Origin: an uncultured Burkholderiales bacterium | GTDB taxonomy: Bacteria > Pseudomonadota > Gammaproteobacteria > Burkholderiales > Burkholderiaceae_E | DNA: 6,906 nucleotides | NCBI GenBank assembly: GCA_903923345.1 | Contig: CAIXXI010000273.1 | Coordinates: forward strand, 1 to 6,906 | Direction: 5' to 3' | In this document: one piece after another, positions 1 to 5,455 of the stretch | Layout: every line of letters starts with the position of its first letter | Position numbering within the stretch: position 1 is the stretch's first letter | Position numbers and translations under genes: made by a program | Notes under the pieces: model-generated | The model's input: the letters and a program-made list of their open reading frames with translations, nothing else | Databases searched by the model: none | What the model was told of the DNA's origin: nothing

Positions 1-3
1 AAC

Positions 4-8
4 AGGAG
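4..8 (+). promoter_or_regulatory. Ribosome binding site of cynS
   Basis: AGGAG, a strong Shine-Dalgarno match, lies 8 bases before the ATG at 17. It supports that start codon for the cyanase. The promoter is outside the window. Confidence 0.8.
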
Positions 9-16
9 CTTATTGA

Positions 17-460
17 ATGGACCGTCATGATGTAACCCGCAAGATCGTCGACACCAAGGTGCGCAAGGGCATCAAGTGGGCCGATGTCGCCAAGAAGGTC
101 GGACACAGTAAGGAGTGGGTCACCGCAGCCTGTCTGGGTCAGATGACCCTCGATGCGAAACAGGCCGCCGTGCTCGGCGACATCTTCGGTCTGAACGAAG
201 ACGAGATGGCCTGGCTGCAGGTCGTCCCCTACAAGGGTTCGCTGCCCACCCAGGTCCCGACCGATCCGCTGATCTATCGCTGGTATGAAATCGTCAGCGT
301 CTATGGCACGACCATCAAGGAACTGATCCACGAGGAATTCGGCGACGGCATCATGAGCGCGATCGACTTCTCGATGGATATCACCCGTGAGCCGGACCCG
401 AAGGGCGACCGGGTCAGCGTGGTGCTCAGCGGCAAGTTCCTGCCCTACAAGACCTATTGA
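17..460 (+). CDS. cynS: Cyanate hydratase (cyanase)
   Basis: Cyanase decomposes cyanate with bicarbonate to carbamate and CO2, the carbamate then giving ammonia and more CO2. It detoxifies cyanate and supplies nitrogen in the cytoplasm, and the family enzyme is a homodecamer. The protein is 147 residues, slightly shorter at the N-terminus than the 156-residue E. coli enzyme. Residues 1-75 form the helical, DNA-binding-like N-terminal domain, and residues 80-147 the cyanase-specific catalytic domain. The known catalytic triad Arg96/Glu99/Ser122 of E. coli maps with a constant offset of 8 to Arg88, Glu91 and Ser114, all present (in RWYEIVSVYG and GIMSAIDF). The C-terminus FLPYKTY is typical. 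The start is supported by AGGAG 8 bases upstream. Any cyanate/nitrate-type transporter or regulator partner would lie left of the window. The next gene is convergent, 13 bases away. Identification is very secure. Confidence 0.97.
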   Translation: MDRHDVTRKIVDTKVRKGIKWADVAKKVGHSKEWVTAACLGQMTLDAKQAAVLGDIFGLNEDEMAWLQVVPYKGSLPTQVPTDPLIYRWYEIVSVYGTTIKELIHEEFGDGIMSAIDFSMDITREPDPKGDRVSVVLSGKFLPYKTY

Positions 461-467
461 GTCGACC

Positions 468-496
468 GGGCCGCTACTTGCCTGAGCGGCCCTTTT
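468..496 (+). terminator. Rho-independent terminator of cynS
   Basis: GGGCCGCT at 468-475 pairs perfectly with AGCGGCCC at 485-492 (8 bp stem, 9-base loop) and is followed by TTTT at 493-496. It starts 7 bases after the cynS stop. It overlaps the stop codon and the last codons of the convergent adenosyltransferase gene. Read on the minus strand there is no T-run after the stem, so it should act only on cynS transcripts. Confidence 0.75.
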
Positions 497-1028
497 CCCA
501 GAGCACGTCCTGGCCGCCGGCATGCCGGTTGAGCACGCGTGAGATCACGAACAGCAGGTCTGACAGCCGGTTCACATAGTGCCGGCAGATCGGCCTGACT
601 GTTTCGCTCTGTCCCAGCGTGACAATCGCGCGCTCGGCACGCCGGCACACCGTGCGGGCCACATGGGCCAGCGCGGCCGCTCTCGATCCGCCCGGCAGGA
701 TGAATTCCTGCAAGCGCGGCAGTGTGGCGTTGTACTGCGCAAGCAGATCGTCCAGCCGGCTGACTTGCGACTCGGCCATGTTCTCGAAGCCGGGTATGCA
801 CAGCTCGCCGCCGAGATCGAAGAGGTCATGCTGGATATCCCGCAGTTCGGCGGCGAGTTGTGCCGGCATCGGCTCGGTGAGCAGCAGCCCGATCGTCGAG
901 TTGAGTTCATCGACATCACCCATCGCGGTCACGCGCGGGCTGTCCTTGCCCGTTCGGCTGCCGTCGCCCAGGCCGGTGGTGCCGTCGTCGCCGGTTCGGG
1001 TGGCGATCTGTGTGAGTCGATGTCCCAT
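474..1028 (-). CDS. Cob(I)yrinic acid a,c-diamide adenosyltransferase, PduO type
   Basis: This is an ATP:cob(I)alamin adenosyltransferase, which transfers the 5'-deoxyadenosyl group of ATP to cob(I)alamin to make coenzyme B12. It is a cytoplasmic homotrimer of five-helix bundles in this family. Using the ATG at 1028 the protein is 184 residues, normal for the family. The N-terminal ATP-binding segment TRTGDDGTTGLGDGSR is at residues 10-25. The helix with VCRRAER is at 127-133 and YVNRLSDLLFVISR at 151-164; these hold the conserved Arg, Glu, Asn and Asp residues that bind ATP and corrinoid. An in-frame ATG at 1049 would add seven residues (MGPCEQT), but family members usually begin at MG-x-RL, so 1028 is preferred; neither start has a clear ribosome site. 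It lies 101 bases downstream of the isomerase gene on the same strand. The symbol could be pduO, cobA2 or yvqK-like depending on convention, so none is given. Confidence 0.95.
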   Translation of the reverse strand: MGHRLTQIATRTGDDGTTGLGDGSRTGKDSPRVTAMGDVDELNSTIGLLLTEPMPAQLAAELRDIQHDLFDLGGELCIPGFENMAESQVSRLDDLLAQYNATLPRLQEFILPGGSRAAALAHVARTVCRRAERAIVTLGQSETVRPICRHYVNRLSDLLFVISRVLNRHAGGQDVLWEKGRSGK

Positions 1029-1064
1029 GGTCTGCTCGCAAGGGCCCATCAGGACCGATCAGTG

Positions 1065-1085
1065 AAAACGCGCATTCTAGGCGCG
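1065..1085 (-). promoter_or_regulatory. Small hairpin with T-run, or -10 element, upstream of the adenosyltransferase
   Basis: On the minus strand CGCGC and GCGCG (1081-1085 and 1069-1073) form a perfect 5 bp stem with a 7-base loop followed by TTTT (1068-1065), so it could be a weak terminator after the isomerase gene. The loop also contains TAGAAT (1079-1074), five of six matches to a sigma-70 -10 box, placed about 45 bases before the adenosyltransferase ATG. No convincing -35 box was found at 16-18 bases. Either reading is tentative; both would separate transcription of the two minus-strand genes. Confidence 0.3.
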
Positions 1086-1129
1086 ATCCAGCCCGGGGCC
1101 GGTTTGCCCAGGTTTCGGCCGGGTCTGGT

Positions 1130-1789
1130 TCAACCAGCGCGCTGAGCGCGCAGGGCCAGCGCACGGTCCAGGAACATCAGCCTGTCCTGGCCCCAGAACC
1201 GCTCCTCATCCAGCACCAGGGTCGGCGCGCCGAAGACACCGAGCGCTTCGGCTTCTTCCGTGTTGGCCCGATAGGCGGCCTGCACCGCGTCCGATGGCTC
1301 CAGTGCGGCCAGTGCGCGTCCGTCATAGCCGTGCTCATCAGCCACCGCAATCCGGGTGCCTGCATCGGCAATGTCGCGCTCCTGGGCCCACAGGGCGGTC
1401 AGCAGGGCATGCGACAGGGCAAATGCATCGAGCCCTTGCAATTGCGCTGCGATCACCATCCAGCCGGCATGCTTGTTCCAGTCGGGCGGTTGTCCATCCG
1501 AGGGGTAGTGACGCGGCGTGAGCGTGAGCGGCATGCCCAGATACCGGCTCCAGCGGTCCAGTTCGAGCGCATGGTAAGTGCGCCGCGGCTCGGGGCGTGT
1601 GCGCAGCGGGATGCCACCGGTACGCGGCACGACCGCCTGGAAATCGAAGGGCTTGAGCAGCAGGAGGGCGCGGTGTCTGCGCACGATGTCCTGAAGCTGC
1701 GGGCCACCGAGATAGGCCCAGGGCGAGGACAGGCTGTAGAAACAATGCAGTTGGGCCGGCTGCAGTCCGGTTTCAGGGGTGTCGTTCAT
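1130..1789 (-). CDS. 2-Hydroxychromene-2-carboxylate isomerase / DsbA-family (kappa GST-like) protein
   Basis: The product is a 219-residue thioredoxin-fold protein with an inserted helical domain. This is the fold of HCCA isomerase (glutathione-dependent step of naphthalene degradation) and of kappa-class glutathione transferases. The N-terminal strand and active-site loop reads FYSLSSPWAYLG (17-28), with Ser21 or Ser22 in the place of the family's catalytic serine; there is no CXXC, so it is not a dithiol oxidase. Near the C-terminus GVFGAPTLVLDEERFWGQDR (184-203) carries the cis-proline of the glutathione site (Pro189) and the typical FWGQDRL ending. An open frame extends far upstream, but homology begins at this ATG; an ATG at 1819 would add ten residues, and neither has a clear ribosome site. 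It is divergent from the FAD oxidoreductase, suggesting a shared control region. The actual substrate is unknown; many such proteins are annotated by fold only. Confidence 0.88.
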   Translation of the reverse strand: MNDTPETGLQPAQLHCFYSLSSPWAYLGGPQLQDIVRRHRALLLLKPFDFQAVVPRTGGIPLRTRPEPRRTYHALELDRWSRYLGMPLTLTPRHYPSDGQPPDWNKHAGWMVIAAQLQGLDAFALSHALLTALWAQERDIADAGTRIAVADEHGYDGRALAALEPSDAVQAAYRANTEEAEALGVFGAPTLVLDEERFWGQDRLMFLDRALALRAQRAG

Positions 1790-1840
1790 GGAAGTGGCAG
1801 GCGGATCAATCGCCGGCATGCAGGCACAATGGTGCGCATT
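1790..1840. promoter_or_regulatory. Short divergent intergenic region
   Basis: Only 51 bases separate the start codons of the isomerase (-) and the oxidoreductase (+), so the two promoters must overlap here or extend into coding sequence. A small inverted repeat GCAC-AATG-GTGC lies at 1824-1835. No good -35/-10 pair is visible on either strand. The role as a shared regulatory region is inferred from layout alone. Confidence 0.35.
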
Positions 1841-3391
1841 ATGGAGCCCCTTGACCCGATCCGCCCGACCGACTTCGGCCTGCTGGCCTCGCAAGAGGGC
1901 GCCGAGGCTGCCCGCGCTGCGAGAATCGAAGACCTCGCTTCGCTGCAGGCCCTTGAGGTCCGTGTGGCCCATGACCTGTCCTGCCTGAACTATCCGCCGC
2001 CCGACTGGATGCTGCCCACACCCGGATCGAACGGTGTGCCCATGACCGATGTGCTGGTGGTGGGCGCCGGCATGTGTGGCCAGACCGCAGCCTTTGCCCT
2101 GCGGCGCGAGGGCCTGCACCGCGTACAGACCATCGATGCCCGAGTCGAAGGCGAAGAAGGCCCCTGGGCACGCTTTGCGCGCATGGAGATGCTGCGATCG
2201 CCCAAGCACATCACTGGCCCCGACCTGGGCATTCCGTCACTCACCTTCCGGGCCTGGTATGAGGCGCGTTTTGGCCAGACTGCCTGGCAGGCTCTGCACA
2301 AGGTCTGGCGGCTCGACTGGCGCGATTACCTGCTGTGGGTGCGGCGTCAGGTTGGCGTGCGGGTCGACAACCGTGTGCAGCTGCTGAGTGTGAATCCGGC
2401 GTCTCAAGCGCTTCGCGTGGTGCTTGAAAGCCCATCAGGCCGACAGGAGCTCGAAGTGCGCAAGCTGGTGCTGGCGCTTGGGCGGGACGGCAGCGGCGCA
2501 GCCCGGCGTCCGGTGTTCGCCTCGCTGGATCCGGATTCGGTGGCGGCCCGAGAACGGGTGTTCCATTCCAGCGACGCCATCCCGTTCGCGGCTTTCCGAG
2601 GCCGGCGCATTGCGGTGCTTGGCACCGGTGCTTCGGCTTTCGACAACGCAGCGCTGGCCCTCGAGCAGGGCGCGGCATCGGTCGTCATGTTTGCGCGCCG
2701 GCCGCAGTTGCCGCAGGTCAACAAGTCCAAATGGACCTCGTTCCCGGGCTTCTTTCGGGGCTATCCGGCCCTCAGCGACAGCCAACGGGTGAGCTTTTAC
2801 GCCCATATTTTCGATGAGCAGGTGCCGCCGCCGTTCGAGTCGGTGCTGCGATGTGATCGCCATGCCGCTTTTGAGCTGCGCCTGGGCGAGCGCTGGGATG
2901 ACCTGCAGGCCGATCAGGAGGGCGTGACCGTCACCACGCCGAAGCAGCGTCTGCGATTCGATGCCGCCATCCTGGGCACCGGTTTCGATGTGAACCTGAT
3001 CGATCGCCCCGAGCTGGCGGCTGTCTCGTCCTGGGTGATGACCTGGGGCGATCGCGCGTGCGTGCCGGATTCGCCCAGCGCAGATGAAATCCGCCGCTTT
3101 CCCTATCTGGGTGACGGTTTCCAGCTGATGCCGCGCGAAGGCGCCCCGCTTGAGCTCAGCGAGGCACTCTCGAGAATCCACCTCTTCAACTGGGGCAGTG
3201 CGATCAGCCATGGGGCGGTCGCGGGCGATATTCCTGGTATTGCGGTGGGCGCGAATCGTCTGGCCCATGCGCTGGTCAGGGATTTATTCGTTGAAGACGC
3301 CGCCCGCCACGAACCGCGCATGCGCGCCCATGACGAAGCGGAGCTCAAGCCCACCCGCTGGTGGGTACCGCCTTCGGTCAGTCGAGAGTGA
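1841..3391 (+). CDS. FAD/NAD(P)-dependent oxidoreductase, flavin-monooxygenase-like
   Basis: This 516-residue protein has the two-dinucleotide-domain layout of flavin-dependent monooxygenases. After a roughly 70-residue N-terminal extension comes the FAD Rossmann motif VLVVGAGMCG (71-80; Gly75, Gly77, Gly80), with Asp99 at the end of the second strand to hold the ribose. A second nucleotide motif, IAVLGTGASAFDNA (257-270), has Ala where a third Gly would be, as is common for NADPH. A late LGTGF (378-382) matches the ATG-type motif near the C-terminal FAD contact. RMEMLRSPKHITGP (114-127) is a conserved block of this group. The strict Baeyer-Villiger fingerprint (FxGxxxHxxxW) is absent, although VFHSSDAIPF (240-249) sits at the equivalent place. 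The substrate is unknown. The frame is open far upstream but is antisense to the isomerase there; ATG 1841 is chosen, with ATG 1829 a close alternative. Its 3' end overlaps the convergent receptor gene by 14 bases. Confidence 0.88.
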   Translation: MEPLDPIRPTDFGLLASQEGAEAARAARIEDLASLQALEVRVAHDLSCLNYPPPDWMLPTPGSNGVPMTDVLVVGAGMCGQTAAFALRREGLHRVQTIDARVEGEEGPWARFARMEMLRSPKHITGPDLGIPSLTFRAWYEARFGQTAWQALHKVWRLDWRDYLLWVRRQVGVRVDNRVQLLSVNPASQALRVVLESPSGRQELEVRKLVLALGRDGSGAARRPVFASLDPDSVAARERVFHSSDAIPFAAFRGRRIAVLGTGASAFDNAALALEQGAASVVMFARRPQLPQVNKSKWTSFPGFFRGYPALSDSQRVSFYAHIFDEQVPPPFESVLRCDRHAAFELRLGERWDDLQADQEGVTVTTPKQRLRFDAAILGTGFDVNLIDRPELAAVSSWVMTWGDRACVPDSPSADEIRRFPYLGDGFQLMPREGAPLELSEALSRIHLFNWGSAISHGAVAGDIPGIAVGANRLAHALVRDLFVEDAARHEPRMRAHDEAELKPTRWWVPPSVSRE

Positions 3392-4382
3392 CGCCGGCCT
3401 GACGCACCACCTGCGCCCAGCGCGCCCGGTCTGACTTGAGGGTTGCCCGGAACTGCTCCGGGCTCTCGATGCGCACGGTGTTGCCGGCTCCGGTCAGTTT
3501 GCCGGCGACCTCAGGCGATTCCAGCACGCGCCGCACCGCGGCATTCAAGGTCTCGACCACCCGGGGCTCCATGCCTTTGGGCCCGAGCAATCCGAACCAG
3601 ATGTAGCTGTGATAGCCCGGCAATCCCGACTCGGCGATGGTCGGGATCTCCTGGACCACCGAAACCCGGCTCGGTGTGGTGACGCCGAGCAGCCGCACCT
3701 TGCCGGCCTTCCATTGTCCGATCACGGTCTGAACCTGATTCATGATGCAGCAGACCTGCCCCTGCAGGACGGCCTGCATCGCCTCCGGTCCGCCCTTGTA
3801 CGGCACATGCACCATGTCCAGACCGGCCTTGGCATTGAACTCTGCGAAGGCGAGATGGGTGCCGGTGCCGTTGCCGGTCGAGGCGAAGTTGTAGCGTCCT
3901 GGTTCGGATTTCACCCGGGCGATCAGCTCCGGTACGGTCTTGACGTCGAGCACCGCCGGGTTGACGGTGAGCACGTTCGAGACTTCATTGAGCGTGGCCA
4001 CCGGCGTGAAGTCGGCCTCCACATCGAAGGGCATCTTGCGATACAGCGCCGGATTGATTGCATGGGTGCCCGAGGTGCCCAGCACCAGGGTGTGGCCGTC
4101 GGGACGTGCCCGTGCCACGAAATCCGAGGCGATATTGCCGGCTGCCCCGGGCTTGTAGTCGATCAGCACCGGAACGCCGAGCTGGCGCGACAAGGGCTCC
4201 TGAATGAGCCGGCCCACCACATCCACCCCCGAACCCGGTGGGAAGGTCATGACGATCGTGATCGGCTTGCCGCCCGGGAACTCAGTCGGCTGGGCGTTCG
4301 CTGCGGCACCTGACAGCAGGCTCAGCAGAGCCGTCACGGCTGTCAGCAGGTGAACTGCATCGCGCTTGAACGGAATGGACAT
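3378..4382 (-). CDS. Bug-family (TctC-like) periplasmic solute-binding protein
   Basis: This is a 334-residue extracytoplasmic receptor of the tripartite tricarboxylate transporter family (Bug/TctC), which usually binds carboxylates in the periplasm. The signal peptide has a positive start (MSIPFKRD), a hydrophobic stretch at about 11-27 and a likely cleavage after ANA (30/31). The mature protein begins with the family pattern: ITIVMTFPPGSGVDVVGRLI (41-60), then LIDYKPGAAGNIASDFVARA (73-92) and LVLGTSGTHAINPALY (99-114). Later blocks are VHVPYKGGPEAMQAVLQGQV (191-210) and LLGVTTPSR (231-239). Odd point: after GQV the usual aspartate-containing segment (VD-x-MFD type) reads CCIMN (211-215). 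No membrane components (TctA/TctB) are in the window, which is common for orphan Bug genes in Burkholderiales. A GAAGAG ribosome site (4395-4390) lies 7 bases before the ATG. Ligand unknown. Confidence 0.94.
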   Translation of the reverse strand: MSIPFKRDAVHLLTAVTALLSLLSGAAANAQPTEFPGGKPITIVMTFPPGSGVDVVGRLIQEPLSRQLGVPVLIDYKPGAAGNIASDFVARARPDGHTLVLGTSGTHAINPALYRKMPFDVEADFTPVATLNEVSNVLTVNPAVLDVKTVPELIARVKSEPGRYNFASTGNGTGTHLAFAEFNAKAGLDMVHVPYKGGPEAMQAVLQGQVCCIMNQVQTVIGQWKAGKVRLLGVTTPSRVSVVQEIPTIAESGLPGYHSYIWFGLLGPKGMEPRVVETLNAAVRRVLESPEVAGKLTGAGNTVRIESPEQFRATLKSDRARWAQVVRQAGVTLD

Positions 4383-4569
4383 CGAGGATCTCTTCAGGTT
4401 TGAGGGCAGATCGAAAGAATAACCGCTGACAAAGGGTCGATTTGAGCGCCTGGGCCCGACGCATGGCGCAGCATTTCAGACACAGCACGCGTGGATTCGA
4501 CAATAATCGCCTTTCTGGCATCGCTGTTGAGGTTCATGCCCGATGCGAACGTCAATAAGGTTTTGCACT
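4383..4569. promoter_or_regulatory. Divergent intergenic region between the two binding-protein genes
   Basis: This stretch of about 190 bases must hold promoters for both divergent genes. On the plus strand AATAAT at 4502-4507 is a five-of-six -10 match, but only a weak CAGACA lies upstream, at a 19-base spacing. TTGAGG at 4527-4532 is -35-like without a good -10. A GCGCC/GGCGC inverted repeat (4446-4450 and 4465-4469) could be an operator half-site pair. No sigma-54 -24/-12 element was found. These assignments are weak. Confidence 0.3.
4557..4560 (+). promoter_or_regulatory. Ribosome binding site favouring the ATG at 4570
   Basis: AAGG (in AATAAGG) ends 9 bases before the ATG at 4570. It is the best ribosome-site match among the three candidate starts of the binding-protein gene (4543, 4570, 4612), so it decides the start used here. 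Confidence 0.5.
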
Positions 4570-5454
4570 ATGAATGCATGCAGTCAATCCGCGCAGACTC
4601 GCAGGTCTCGCATGCGAACCATCGCTCGGGCCATCGCCGGGATTGTCCTGGGGCTTTCATTGCCGGCGCTGAACGTCCAGGCGGCCGAGTACCGGTTTTC
4701 TCCAGTCAACCAGTACGGCATCAAGCTGACCGCCGAGTACTGGAATCCGATCATCGATTACGTGTCACAGCAAAGCGGGGTCAGGCTGATCCTCAAGATC
4801 GGTCGAACCTCTGCTGACACGACCGCGTATGTCCTGGCGCAGGAGGTCGAGTTCGTTTTCTCGAACCACCTGTTCAGCCCGGACCGCGATCGCCTCGGCT
4901 GGAAGGTCACCGCCCGTCGCAATGCACCTCCCATTCATGGTCAGATCGTCGTACCGGCTGATTCGCCGGTCACCACCTTGTCCCAGCTCAATGGTCAGGA
5001 AGTGGCGTTTGCAGGGCCCGAGGCCCTGGTTGGCTACAAATTTCCCTACGCCCATTTGCTGTCCAGTCAGATCGATGCCCGTCCGGTCTTTGCGGGCAAC
5101 ATGGATGCGGCCTTCACCCAGATGTTCAGTGGTCGAGTGCGCGCAGCCGGTGCGAATTCCCAGCTGATCGAGGGTTTCTCCAAGCGGGAGGGCAAACCGT
5201 ATCGTGTTCTGTGGAGCTCCGACCCGCTGCACGACCTGGCTCTGATGATCAGCTCCAGCGTTCCCGAGCGCGATGCCCAGGCCGTGACCCGCGCCTTCAT
5301 CGGCATGTACAAGGACCCACAGGGGCGCGAGATCCTGCGGCGCAGCTCCCAGGCTGTTGGCCTGAGTGCCGATGTGTATTTCATTGCCTCGGACGGTCAA
5401 GAGTATGGGGCTTATCGCGCCTTCTACAAGAACGCGCCGCCCTCACTGCGCTAA
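4570..5454 (+). CDS. PhnD-like (phosphate/phosphite/phosphonate-type) periplasmic binding protein
   Basis: The product is a 294-residue exported binding protein of the PhnD-like type 2 periplasmic fold. The signal peptide has an Arg-rich n-region, a hydrophobic core (IAGIVLGLSLPAL) and probable cleavage after VQA (38/39). The mature start EYRFSPVNQYG, the helix EYWNPIIDYVSQQSG (56-70) and the strand EVEFVFSNHLF (92-102) follow the family order, as does the late helix PERDAQAVTRAFIGMYKDP (232-250). The hinge loop usually reading Ser-Thr-Ser-Gly in phosphonate and phosphite binders is GPEALVGYKFP here (149-159), so the ligand is probably not a phosphonate. Start choice: 4570 has the better ribosome site; 4612 gives a compact 280-residue form with a classic signal peptide; 4543 is least supported. 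No ABC permease or ATPase follows. The next gene is a sensor kinase starting one base after this stop, so a role as the ligand-binding partner of that kinase is inferred. Confidence 0.85.
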   Translation: MNACSQSAQTRRSRMRTIARAIAGIVLGLSLPALNVQAAEYRFSPVNQYGIKLTAEYWNPIIDYVSQQSGVRLILKIGRTSADTTAYVLAQEVEFVFSNHLFSPDRDRLGWKVTARRNAPPIHGQIVVPADSPVTTLSQLNGQEVAFAGPEALVGYKFPYAHLLSSQIDARPVFAGNMDAAFTQMFSGRVRAAGANSQLIEGFSKREGKPYRVLWSSDPLHDLALMISSSVPERDAQAVTRAFIGMYKDPQGREILRRSSQAVGLSADVYFIASDGQEYGAYRAFYKNAPPSLR

Positions 5455-5455
5455 G

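Noticed and set aside
1089..1125. GC-rich hairpin (GGCCG/CGGCC) downstream of the isomerase stop
   Set aside because: Only 5 bp with a 14-base loop and no T-run; expected by chance in such GC-rich sequence.
579..1145. Plus-strand open frames antisense to the adenosyltransferase
   Set aside because: Low-complexity, Arg/Ala/Gly-rich translations with no motif; the minus-strand gene has all family signatures.
1331..1840. Open frame extending the FAD oxidoreductase upstream by 170 codons
   Set aside because: It is antisense to the well-supported isomerase gene and encodes no recognisable domain. The open frame is a by-product of GC-rich codon bias; homology to flavoproteins begins near 1841.
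1790..2209. Upstream extension of the isomerase frame on the minus strand
   Set aside because: The added 140 residues resemble no domain and run antisense to the FAD-binding region of the oxidoreductase. The isomerase fold starts right after the ATG at 1789.
2435..3268. Long minus-strand open frame (277 codons) inside the oxidoreductase gene
   Set aside because: The composition is rich in Arg, His and Gln, it has no domain signal, and the opposite strand is clearly the coding one.
4465..4480. Possible sigma-54 promoter (TGGCGC...) upstream of the PhnD-like gene
   Set aside because: The invariant GG-N10-GC spacing is not met: the bases at the -12 GC position are CA.
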